Notes under the pieces: model-generated | What the model saw: only the letters and a program-made list of their open reading frames with translations | What the model was told of the DNA's origin: nothing | Database searches by the model: none | NCBI GenBank assembly: GCA_017883235.1 | Contig: JADGNY010000014.1 | Coordinates: 1 to 64,000, forward strand | From: Thermoanaerobaculia bacterium | GTDB taxonomy: Bacteria; Acidobacteriota; Thermoanaerobaculia; Gp7-AA8 | Length of the DNA stretch: 64,000 nucleotides | Direction of reading: 5' to 3' | Made by a program: the position numbers and the translations under genes | In this document: one piece after another, positions 17,584 through 25,179 of the stretch | Numbering within the stretch: position 1 is the first letter of the stretch | Layout: the number at the start of each line of letters is the position of its first letter

Positions 17584-17629
17584 ACACTTTCGACTTTGGA
17601 CCTGACCCCAAGTTAGACCCTCCCAGTGG

Positions 17630-17938
17630 GGTACGCCCCGTCCCCCAGTGGGGTACGCCCCGTCCCCCAGTGGGGTACACCCCGTACCCCAGTGGGGTAC
17701 GCCCCGTCCCCCAGTGGGGTACGCACCGTCCCCCAGTGGGGTACACCCCGTACCCCAGTGGGGTACACACCGTCCCCCAGTGGGGTACACACCGTACCCC
17801 AGCGGGGTACGCCCCGTCCCCCAGTGGGGTACACACCGTCCCCCAGTGGGGTACACACCGTCCCCCAGTGGGGTACACACCGTACCCCAGTGGGGTACGC
17901 ACCGTGTTCCTGGTGGGGTACCACCCTTCCCCATGTCA
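17630..17938. repeat. Palindrome array B (22-bp unit, 14 copies)
   Basis: Fourteen head-to-tail copies of a 22-bp unit, consensus CCAGTGGGGTACRCCCCGTC with CC. Each unit contains CCCCAGTGGGG and GGGGTACRCCCC, so any copy can pair with itself or its neighbours. Copies differ mainly at two positions (GTCC/GTAC and GCCCC/CACCC/CGCACC/CACACC). The unit is not a multiple of three and leaves several frames open on both strands; the resulting Pro/Gly/Val-rich frames are not taken as genes. Confidence 0.92.
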
Positions 17939-18195
17939 ACCATCCAGGAATGGTGGTTTGAAGCCTCATCAAGCCGCGGTCGCGTCTCGCCCCAACCCCT
18001 CAAGACTCCGAACATTGGCTGCTAACCCGGGCCAGGCCGGCGAGACGCCAGCGCTCCTGGCTGCTGCCGGAAGCGCAGCCTAGCCAGCTTCGCTGGCACA
18101 AACGGGTCGGACGGACCCGGGACTCAATTCTGACCGAAGGGAAGCAGAGCAAAGGACCGCTGCTGCGCCATCTCGCCGCCGCGTTCTCGCGCGAA

Positions 18196-18585
18196 CTACC
18201 CCCACGCCAGCGCCGCCTCGAACCCCGGCACCGCCGCCGCCAGCTCCTCGGCATGCGCGCACGCGACACCCTCCAGCTCGCGCGACAACACCGCATCGAC
18301 GGTCGTCTCGTCCCGCTTCGCGAACCACCACAGCATCTCCCGCTGATACCGCGGAATCCTCGCCTGCAACTCCACCAGCCGTATCGCCTCCGGCAGCACC
18401 GCCGCCGCGTCCTCGCCCAGCGCCTCTTCGATCGTGGCCTGATCCCACCTCTGCAGCGCCACCGCGATCAGCTCCTCACGCGCGATCCGCTGCCCGCCCC
18501 GGTTCGAAACCGCTACAATCGCCCCATCCTCGATCTCCTTTTTCAGCTCCTTCAACGTGATGCCGAGCAGCAACGACGCCGTCAT
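18196..18585 (-). CDS. Small protein of unknown function, possible antitoxin-like regulator
   Basis: A 129-residue acidic protein. Residues 5-45 (LLLGITLKELKKEIEDGAIV then a Gly-Gly-Gln-Arg turn) resemble the winged-helix start of excisionase/MerR-like DNA-binding domains. The rest is helical and contains LPEAIRLVELQARIPRYQ and a C-terminal AHAEELAAAVPGFEAALAWG. I do not recognise the family. Its C-terminal half was duplicated at 17364. The start is ATG 18585; the same frame is open for 20 codons upstream but has no start codon there. It lies downstream of the AAA/Toprim pair on the same strand. Confidence 0.65.
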   Translation of the reverse strand: MTASLLLGITLKELKKEIEDGAIVAVSNRGGQRIAREELIAVALQRWDQATIEEALGEDAAAVLPEAIRLVELQARIPRYQREMLWWFAKRDETTVDAVLSRELEGVACAHAEELAAAVPGFEAALAWG

Positions 18586-18654
18586 GAGGGCGCAGGATTG
18601 GCGAGGGGAGAGGAAGATGTTGCGGATGTCGGTGCGAGTGGTTTCGTCACGACA

Positions 18655-19335
18655 CTATCGCAGTGGTTTGAGAGATTCGATGCGTGTGAGCCATCGATCG
18701 AAGTGCCGGCATTGCTCACGAATACGAGCTAGGCCGATCGAAATCGCAATGCGGCTGCCATGCAACGTTTTGATGTACTTCGGCTGAAGCAAGGCCTTCA
18801 GCCGTACGGATGGGTGGGTGTTCGGTCCGTCGTTGATATGTTCGGGTGTTTCCACGCTGTCACGGGCGAGCTGTAGGTTTCTCACATAGTGCCGCCAACC
18901 AGCCTGAACGGTGCCAAAGGTGGATACGTCCGAGAAGAGAAGCGCCTCGAATTCATACGGTTGAATGTGCGCGAAGAAACGATCGGCGCGGCTGCCACTC
19001 GATTGAATCGCGGCATCAGCGAGTGCGCTCTCGATCACGCGACACTGCGACAGAGGGTCGATTTCCGAGCGTGCGGCGTCCACGCCCGGGAAGCCGGCTC
19101 GGAGGCCGTACAGGTCGAAGAACGTCGTAACGTACGTGTCACCGCGTTCGCGCAGCGTATTTCGGAGGAATCTGAGCACACGGTCAGGAGCGAGCGAGCC
19201 ACCCTTGCCACTTTGTGACGTGTCGATGAGCCGTGATTGGATGTTGATGTCGCGATCGACCAGTTGCGGTGCGAGAGCCTCGCGGACAAACGTTTCTTCG
19301 GTCTGTCCTTCTCCGACGACGATGACATCGATCAC
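18655..19335 (-). CDS. DUF4276-family Toprim-like protein, partner of AAA ATPase
   Basis: A 226-residue protein of the DUF4276 type. The start IDVIVVGEGQTEETFV has the conserved Glu (E9) of a Toprim-like fold; YVTTFFDLYGL carries the acidic D74. Toprim domains paired with ABC-type ATPases act as nucleases in defence systems such as OLD, Gabija, PARIS and AbiL. The best start is GTG 19335, which overlaps the ATPase stop as GTGA; the longer ATG frame would overlap the ATPase by 70 bases. Inference: the pair is an abortive-infection or restriction module. Confidence 0.8.
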   Translation of the reverse strand: MIDVIVVGEGQTEETFVREALAPQLVDRDINIQSRLIDTSQSGKGGSLAPDRVLRFLRNTLRERGDTYVTTFFDLYGLRAGFPGVDAARSEIDPLSQCRVIESALADAAIQSSGSRADRFFAHIQPYEFEALLFSDVSTFGTVQAGWRHYVRNLQLARDSVETPEHINDGPNTHPSVRLKALLQPKYIKTLHGSRIAISIGLARIREQCRHFDRWLTRIESLKPLR

Positions 19336-20411
19336 CGGCTCGGTCTCCCGCCGACTACATTCATCTTCCAGAGCTCGCCGAGCGAGTAATCGCGGAGCCA
19401 ATCTTCAAGGCTCGATGCATCAAGCCGATGAAACACGGATGCGCCATGATGTGTCTCGGTGACGATGATGTCGGCGGGTGCCAGTTGGTTCACCAGGTCG
19501 ACAGACTGGGTGGAAGCGATGATCTGTTTCCGCTCGCTGGCCTGTTGTAAGAGCGAAGCGAGGACGACCAGTGCGAAAGGGTGTAAGCCGAGTTCGGGCT
19601 CGTCGACAACGATCGTTGCAGGCTGGAGCTCTCTCGGTTGGAGCAACAGGGTTGCCAGGCAGATGAACCGAAGCGTGCCATCCGACAGTTGGCGCGGGCT
19701 CAGAGGGGTATCAGGATCATCGACTTGAAACCACTCCAGCTCAATCCGCTCGTCCGGGTCCTTCCGATCAACAAAGTCATGGAAGAAGGGCGCAACCATG
19801 CGCACCGTTTCGAGGATCATCGAGTAGTTGTCGTGGTGCTTTCGCCGGAGCATGCGCAAGAATGGCGCAAGGTTCGATGCGTCAGGTTTGAGGCGAAGGT
19901 TATCGCGAACGGGCTGCGCCTGACGAACCCTGGCTGAAGCGCTGGTGTCATGAAAGTGAAAGACACGGCAACTATCAAGCGCCCCTCGAACGTATTCGGC
20001 AATACCGTTGTCTTGGAGCGTAGGGAGTCTGGCTTCGGTGTGGCCATTGCCGAGCGACCGGCGCACTGCATTGTCTCCATCGAAATACACCTCCTCCGTC
20101 GAGAACACCAGTTGGTTCCCGGCGGGCGCGAGTGCGAAGTGATACCCGTTTTTGCCGAAAAACAGCTCGACATCAATCTGGGAAGTTCTTTTGCGGCCAC
20201 CGTAAAGCAGAGCGTCAGGGCCATCTTCGCTCTTCACATAGGACTGCAGACGTTCGCCAAGCATCTCCGCGAGCAGTCGGAAAAGACCGATGAAGTTGCT
20301 CTTGCCTGCACCGTTGGCACCGATGAGGACATTGAGTTTCGTGAGCTCGAAGTTATCCAACTCGCGGATGGACTTGAAGCCTCGTACGGTGAGTCGGGCT
20401 AGATCTGTCAC
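19332..20411 (-). CDS. AAA_21/RecF-like ATPase of a two-gene defence-type module
   Basis: A 359-residue SMC/ABC-like ATPase. The N-terminus LTVRGFKSIRELDNFELTKL precedes Walker A GANGAGKS (31-38). Further on are the signature LSDGTL (242-247), Walker B TIVVDEPELGLHP (266-278) and IASTQSVDLV (298-307). The coiled-coil arm is short, as in overcoming-lysogenisation-defect and AbiL-like ATPases. Its stop overlaps the GTG start of the DUF4276 gene. The ATPase is expected to sense an invader and license the Toprim nuclease. GC and codon use are slightly lower than in the metabolic genes. Confidence 0.85.
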   Translation of the reverse strand: MTDLARLTVRGFKSIRELDNFELTKLNVLIGANGAGKSNFIGLFRLLAEMLGERLQSYVKSEDGPDALLYGGRKRTSQIDVELFFGKNGYHFALAPAGNQLVFSTEEVYFDGDNAVRRSLGNGHTEARLPTLQDNGIAEYVRGALDSCRVFHFHDTSASARVRQAQPVRDNLRLKPDASNLAPFLRMLRRKHHDNYSMILETVRMVAPFFHDFVDRKDPDERIELEWFQVDDPDTPLSPRQLSDGTLRFICLATLLLQPRELQPATIVVDEPELGLHPFALVVLASLLQQASERKQIIASTQSVDLVNQLAPADIIVTETHHGASVFHRLDASSLEDWLRDYSLGELWKMNVVGGRPSR

Positions 20412-20525
20412 GCCATCAACCTTCGCGCGCCGCTCCGCGGCGCTGCCTCCGAACTTTACGCGACAACAGTAGCAGCCATGGGACGGGCCGGTCGAGCGAA
20501 CAGTTGCCCGGGTTCCTTAGGACGT

Positions 20526-20995
20526 CTACGCCGTCCGCCCCACGAACCCCGCCGCCACCGGCACCCTCCTCCCCGCCAGCGCCATCGCCACCTCCATGTC
20601 TGGTTCGGCGAGTGGCCGCAGGAAGTCGCCGTTCATGACGGAGACGGCGATCCCATCGCGGTAGGCGATGCGGGTACCCGCGATGGCGCGGATGCGGTCG
20701 GTGGTGGTGAGGATGCCGATGAGGTTCAGCGGGTCGGCGGCGCTGATGACAGTGAGGTGGTCGTCGGGTGGGGTGCGGCGGATCTCGCGGAGTTTGTCGA
20801 CGGCTTCGGGCAATGCGAATTGTTCGCCGGACATGCCGGTGACGAAGGCGTTTTGCCGGAGCCTGTCGGCGCGGCGATGAGGGTGTGCCGCCGTTCGCGG
20901 ATGGCCTCCCATCCGCGAAGCTGGACGGCGGTGGGCGTGCCGATGGTTTTGGAGAACCAGCGTTGGATGACAGGGTGGAAGGGGGTCAGGGACAT
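20526..20995 (-). pseudogene. Remnant of an Lhr-type DEAD/DEAH helicase with a huge internal deletion
   Basis: The first 49 residues from ATG 20995 read as the N-terminus of an Lhr-like helicase (FHPVIQRWFSKTIGTPTAVQ and LIAAPTGSGKT, Walker A). Immediately after the Walker A Thr (about 20849) the frame shifts and the sequence becomes the C-terminal end of the same family (GEQFALPEAVDKLREIRR, SAADPLNLIGIL, RIAYRDG) down to the stop at 20526. Lhr proteins have about 1,450 residues, so roughly 1,250 are missing. It is a scar of deletion, or an assembly collapse. Confidence 0.8.
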
Positions 20996-21025
20996 GGGGG
21001 AGATTTATTATCTCGCACCTCCGCT

Positions 21026-21200
21026 CTGTCATCCTGAGGCGGCGGCCGCCCTGGAGGGGCAGAGCGCGCCGAAGGACCCCCAAGTCGCGACCCGGACAGG
21101 GCGGTGGATGTCGACTTTCCCCCGCCCTGTCCTGGTTTCGATCTGGGGGTCCTTCGGCGCGCTCTGCCCCTCCGGGGCTGCCGCCGCCTCAGGATGACAG
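21026..21200. repeat. Inverted-repeat element, TGTCATCCTGAGG family
   Basis: Starts CTGTCATCCTGAGGCGG and ends with its complement CCGCCTCAGGATGACAG; arms of about 70 bp include GGGGGTCCTTCGG. A second member is nested at 44797-45050. Placed between the Lhr remnant and the oxidoreductase gene. Confidence 0.88.
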
Positions 21201-21246
21201 TTCAAGTTCTTTTTTGATGGCGATCCGGTGGGTGTACGTTACGCAC

Positions 21247-22209
21247 ATGAAAGCAATCCTTGTTTCTCAAACAGGCGGCCGCGAAGTTCTCCAATACGTA
21301 GACCTCGATACACCGAAGCCGGGAGCGGGCGAGGCGCTCGTTCGGATCGAGGCGATTGGCGTGAATTTCATCGATGTCTATCACCGCACCGGGCTGTACA
21401 AGATGCCGCTGCCGTTCACGCCAGGATCGGAAGCGGCGGGGGTGGTGGAGGAGATCGGCGCGGGCGTCGATTCGGTGAAGAAGGGCGATCGCGTGGCGTA
21501 TGCGATGGTGCGGGGCGCGTACGCGGAGTATGCGGTGGCGCCGGCGGACAAGTTAGTGCCGCTGCCGGAGGCGATCGATGTCAAGACGGCCGCGGCGGCG
21601 ATGCTGCAGGGGATGACGGCGCACTATCTCTCCATGAGCGTGCACCGCGTCAAGTCCGGCGAATCGGTTCTGGTTCATGCTGCCGCCGGTGGTGTCGGCG
21701 CGTTGCTGGTGCAGATGGCGAAGATGCGCGGGGCGCGGGTGTTCGGGACGGCGTCGGCGAAGCATCTCGATATCGCCCGCGAGGCCGGCTGCGATGTGGT
21801 GATCGATTACACGAAGGACGATTTCGAATCGATCGTGATGGCGGAGACCGGCGGCAAGGGATGCGCCGCGGTCTACGATTCGGTCGGCAAGACGACGTTC
21901 GACAAGAGCCTGGAGTGCTGCGGTCTCCGCGCGACGCTGGCATTGTTCGGCCAGTCGAGTGGGACGGTGCCGCCGTTCGAGCCGGGACGTCTGGCGAAGA
22001 ACGGCGTGTTCCTGACGCGCCCGAGCCTCGTGCACTACACAGACACGCGCAAGGAGTTGCTCTGGCGCGCCGGGGACGTGCTGGACTGGATCGGGTCGGG
22101 AACGCTGAAACTGCGCATCGATCGCGAGGTTCCGCTGCGCGACGCCGCCGAGGCGCATCGCGCGCTGGAGGCGCGGGAGACGACGGGGAAGGTGTTGCTG
22201 ATTCCGTAA
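21247..22209 (+). CDS. NADPH:quinone oxidoreductase, zinc-independent MDR family
   Basis: A 320-residue cytoplasmic medium-chain dehydrogenase/reductase. The N-terminal GroES-like domain (GVNFIDVYHRTGLYKMPLPF, GSEAAGVVEEIG) lacks the zinc cysteines, as in quinone reductases. The Rossmann domain shows VLVHAAAGGVGALLVQMAK at about 145-163. The expected reaction is NADPH-dependent reduction of quinones or enones. ATG 21247 (MKAILVSQTGG) is chosen over an upstream in-frame ATG because it fits the family start. It stands alone. Confidence 0.92.
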   Translation: MKAILVSQTGGREVLQYVDLDTPKPGAGEALVRIEAIGVNFIDVYHRTGLYKMPLPFTPGSEAAGVVEEIGAGVDSVKKGDRVAYAMVRGAYAEYAVAPADKLVPLPEAIDVKTAAAAMLQGMTAHYLSMSVHRVKSGESVLVHAAAGGVGALLVQMAKMRGARVFGTASAKHLDIAREAGCDVVIDYTKDDFESIVMAETGGKGCAAVYDSVGKTTFDKSLECCGLRATLALFGQSSGTVPPFEPGRLAKNGVFLTRPSLVHYTDTRKELLWRAGDVLDWIGSGTLKLRIDREVPLRDAAEAHRALEARETTGKVLLIP

Positions 22210-22381
22210 CTGCGCGCGCTACGCCGCGCGTTGTCTGCGCTTCGCGCGTTGTCGGTTGTCTGCGCGCTGCGGCGCGCGTGGACAATATGGAGAGGTTTGC
22301 GAGCCCTATGATGAGGTGACCACGCGCCGCGGCGCAGACAACCGACAACGCGGCCAAGCCGCAGACAACACGCGCAAAACG
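22210..22381. repeat. Inverted repeat of CGCGCGTTGTCTGCG type
   Basis: Left part 22210-22280 (tandem GCGCGTTGTC units) and right part 22321-22381 (CGACAACGCGG, CAGACAACACGCGC) are loosely complementary. Directly follows the oxidoreductase stop. Confidence 0.65.
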
Positions 22382-22388
22382 CGCGGTT

Positions 22389-22491
22389 TGAACGTAGGTC
22401 GGACTCTCTTGTCCGACCGGAGCTTGGGAGAGCTGCCCTCGTCACCGGCCGCGCAGGTACCGGTCGGACTAGAGAGTCCGACCTACGTTCA
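22389..22491. repeat. Inverted-repeat element, GGTCGGACT family
   Basis: Arms 22391-22420 and 22461-22490 share ACGTAGGTCGGACTCTC and complement. Same family as 13523 and 34984. Confidence 0.88.
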
Positions 22492-22500
22492 AAGCTCTTC

Positions 22501-24120
22501 TCAGACGGCACAGGCAAGAGTGTCTGTGCCGCATTCGCTCGCGGCAATGGCACGATCCGCCATCGCGCGCAGCGAATCGATGTCGCTGCGCGTGCGGGAG
22601 TCGTGGTCGTGGTAGATCTCTTTCAGCATCTGGAGAAAGTCGTCGTCGGGCGCGGGTTTGCTGGTGCGCTCGACGTAATCGAGACCGCTCTCGAGGATGT
22701 CGAAGGCGGTGCGGTTGTTGGCACCGGTGACGGCCTGCACGGCCGCGCGGAACGTGGGCGAAGCGGGGCGGTGCGGCAGGTCGAGATGGCTGTCGAAGGT
22801 CAGGCGGCAGAGCCAGCTCAGCGTGTTGCCGTCGTCGAAGTTGCGGCAGGTGAACGTTTCCAGCATCCAGGAATAGAAGACGTCGAGCCGGGGATCGAGA
22901 AAGAGGTAGTCGGCGAGGAGGTCGTGTTCGAAAAGGCGGCCTTCATCGCGAAGGCGCGTCTCCGCGGCTGTGCCCACGTACGGCAGCATCCTGCAGAAAG
23001 GCGCGCCGGCGTAGCCATCGCCGGCAAACCGGCGAAGGAAGTCGATGTTGTTGCGCACCGACTGCAACGTGGACCATGGCTGCAGCAGCATGAACCCGAA
23101 ATCCAATGACAAGTCGAGCTGGCGTAGCGCTTCGCCGGCGCGGAAGTGCACATCCGGCGGGAACAGTTTGTTGAGATGGCGCAGGTCGCTGGCGTCGCCT
23201 GATTCCACGCCGAGGTAGACGTGCGTCAGGCCGGCCTCGACGAGCGGGGCCAGACTGGAAACCTTGGCCTCGTCGGAACGGCAGGAGATTTTCCAGCGCA
23301 ACGAATGATGCAGGCCGCGCTTGACGCTCTCCGAGGCCACGGTATGGGCCCAGCGGATGGCGTCGCGGCCGCCACCGAGGAAATCGTCGTCCTGCCAGAG
23401 CAGGATCTCCACGCCGCGGTCGCGGTGCAGGTGTTCCATCTCGTCGACGACGTCGATCGGATCGCGGCGCCGGCGTCCTTTCGTGCCGTTGCCTGCATAG
23501 AAGGTGATGATCGAGCAGAACGAGCACTGCCACGGGCAACCGCGGCTGCCGAGGATCGACGCCATCGGTATCTCCTGCTCTTCGTAGCGGATGTCGTGGC
23601 GGTCAGGCCAGGGATAGTCGTCGAGAGAGCGCGTTCCTTGTCGTGGAGCGGTCACCGCTACGTCGCGCTCTCCGCGGAAAGCGATGCCGGCCACGGAGCG
23701 CCAGTCATCGCCGGTGATGATCGCTGTGGCCAGATCGAGAAGCGTTTCTTCCCCTTCGAAACGGACCACGGAATCGAGATCGGGGATGGCCGCCAGCAGC
23801 GCCGCCGGCTCGAACGACGCGTAATGGCCGCCCACGGTCACGTGACCGCGCGCGCCGGAGGCCCGGAGCTCCGCGATGGCATCGCGGAACTCCGGCACCA
23901 TGTATTGAAAGATGAGTGAGAAGCCGATGATGTCGGGGTCGATACGGGCGGCCGCCTCGATGACCGGACCTGAATTGCCGAAGGTGACGATGGTCGCTTC
24001 ATGTCCGTGCTTTCTCAGAAAGCTGGCGAGATAGCGGACGCCGAGGTTGTCCTGATCCTCGAATGCGACGAGGAGAACGCGCGCGGCGCGGCAGGTGGCG
24101 GTCATCGGGCGGTCGCTCAT
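22501..24120 (-). CDS. B12-binding radical SAM protein of unknown substrate
   Basis: A 539-residue protein with a cobalamin-binding-like domain (about 14-130; DPDIIGFSLIFQY, VTVGGHYASFEP) and a radical SAM domain whose cluster cysteines are C195, C199 and C202 (RGCPWQCSFCS). Later motifs include GVESGDASDL and a C-terminal helical region. The BchE/MiaB-like class carries out methylations, rearrangements or oxidative ring closures on natural products, lipids or peptides. The last residues (GTDTLACAV) and the stop codon come from an intergenic repeat, so the C-terminus is extended or replaced. The start ATG 24120 is four bases after the upstream gene, so the two form an operon. The substrate is unknown. 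Confidence 0.85.
   Translation of the reverse strand: MSDRPMTATCRAARVLLVAFEDQDNLGVRYLASFLRKHGHEATIVTFGNSGPVIEAAARIDPDIIGFSLIFQYMVPEFRDAIAELRASGARGHVTVGGHYASFEPAALLAAIPDLDSVVRFEGEETLLDLATAIITGDDWRSVAGIAFRGERDVAVTAPRQGTRSLDDYPWPDRHDIRYEEQEIPMASILGSRGCPWQCSFCSIITFYAGNGTKGRRRRDPIDVVDEMEHLHRDRGVEILLWQDDDFLGGGRDAIRWAHTVASESVKRGLHHSLRWKISCRSDEAKVSSLAPLVEAGLTHVYLGVESGDASDLRHLNKLFPPDVHFRAGEALRQLDLSLDFGFMLLQPWSTLQSVRNNIDFLRRFAGDGYAGAPFCRMLPYVGTAAETRLRDEGRLFEHDLLADYLFLDPRLDVFYSWMLETFTCRNFDDGNTLSWLCRLTFDSHLDLPHRPASPTFRAAVQAVTGANNRTAFDILESGLDYVERTSKPAPDDDFLQMLKEIYHDHDSRTRSDIDSLRAMADRAIAASECGTDTLACAV
22507..22530. repeat. Short palindrome GGCACAGGCAAGAGTGTCTG type inside a gene end
   Basis: Same word as the 33896-33979 element. 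It encodes the final residues of the radical SAM protein. Confidence 0.75.
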
Positions 24121-24124
24121 GGGG

Positions 24125-24976
24125 TTACTTCTTTGCCAGATTGGCGTTGACGAGATCGAGGGCCGCCTGCTGGCGATTGATGTTCGCCTTCATCTCCACG
24201 GCCACGGCGCGCAGATCGTCGTCGCTGATCGACGACTGGTCCTTCTTCAGCACCTGCGCCAGCCGGTCAGTGGACGATTGCGCCTGCGCCTTCTTCAGGA
24301 CGTCGATCATCCGGCTGCGGTCGAGCGGCCCCGGATCGGGTATCTGGATGGGGCCGGGTTTGGTGGTCTTGTCGGGCTTGCGGGCGCCGCCTCCGTCGTG
24401 ATGTTGGTAGAGCGCCAGCGCCCACGTGCTTCCGCCTTGAAGGACGGTGAGGACCGCGTCCGTGGCGTTGCCGGCGCCGAGGGGGAACCAGTGGTCGAAG
24501 TTCGCATTGGTGATCGACGCCACGGTGTCGCGTGCGGTGATGGCGCGCGGTCCGGTGCCCGCGGTCGACGAGACCACGGTGTTGTTGCCGCCCGACCACG
24601 CCGCCGCCGGGTTGACGCTCAGGATCGGGGTGTCGGAGACGACCGCGTCGTGCTCCACCCAGAAGGCGTAGGTGACGATGGCCGCGCCGCCGTCGCCGGG
24701 ACCGACCGGAACGTACCAGGCCGTGGCTACGGTGTCACTCGACGGAACGGTACCGCTGCCGTGATGAGCGTCGTTGCTGATGGTTCCGCAGACGTTCCAG
24801 AAGAGAAAGCGGTAGTGCAGCGGGTGGGCCGGATCGGCCGGGTTGGGAAGGAAGAAATCCAGATCGGTCGAGAGGTTGTTGACGGGGAGACCGGCGGTGC
24901 TGGGGATGTTCTCGTTGGTCGCGCCGATCTGCGCGCCGCCCGGGAACTGCCGGTTTGTGCGATGGATGTTAGGCAT
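24125..24976 (-). CDS. Unknown protein co-transcribed with radical SAM enzyme
   Basis: A 283-residue protein I do not recognise. It begins MPNIHRTNRQFPGGAQIG, has no signal peptide, and residues 20-195 look beta-rich with many Gly, Ala, Thr and aromatic residues (LHYRFLFWNVCGTISNDAHH, AIVTYAFWVEHDAVVSD). A proline-rich hinge (about 200-222, PDKTTKPGPIQIPDPGP) leads to a helical tail rich in Lys, Gln and Asp. A single cysteine is visible at about residue 62. The gene ends four bases before the radical SAM gene and has AAGGAGAAA upstream of its ATG. It could be the substrate, a scaffold or a partner of that enzyme. Bases 24977-25179 hold no gene. Confidence 0.7.
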   Translation of the reverse strand: MPNIHRTNRQFPGGAQIGATNENIPSTAGLPVNNLSTDLDFFLPNPADPAHPLHYRFLFWNVCGTISNDAHHGSGTVPSSDTVATAWYVPVGPGDGGAAIVTYAFWVEHDAVVSDTPILSVNPAAAWSGGNNTVVSSTAGTGPRAITARDTVASITNANFDHWFPLGAGNATDAVLTVLQGGSTWALALYQHHDGGGARKPDKTTKPGPIQIPDPGPLDRSRMIDVLKKAQAQSSTDRLAQVLKKDQSSISDDDLRAVAVEMKANINRQQAALDLVNANLAKK

Positions 24977-25179
24977 ACGTTTTTCTCCTTTTCAATGAAG
25001 TAATCCGTGACACGACAATTTGTGACGGGAAAGGGCAAAACGTTTCGCCGGCGGCGTCACCGTTGATTGTGATGGCCGCCGGAAGGCAAGCGGCAATGCC
25101 TTGAACCTCGCGGGAGAGGGCGAGTTGGATCGTCAAGCGCGCCTTCGCGCGCACGAATCGCGTTTGAGACTGCCGCCGA

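Noticed and set aside
17227-18083. Several Pro/Gly/Val-repeat frames on both strands across array B
   Set aside because: The 22-bp unit has no stop codon in several phases, so open frames arise automatically; start codons and codon bias do not support translation.
18655-19401. Longer form of the DUF4276 protein starting at 19401
   Set aside because: It would overlap the ATPase gene by 70 bases, and its first 22 residues are out-of-frame ATPase sequence; the GTG at 19335 gives the usual overlap and family start.
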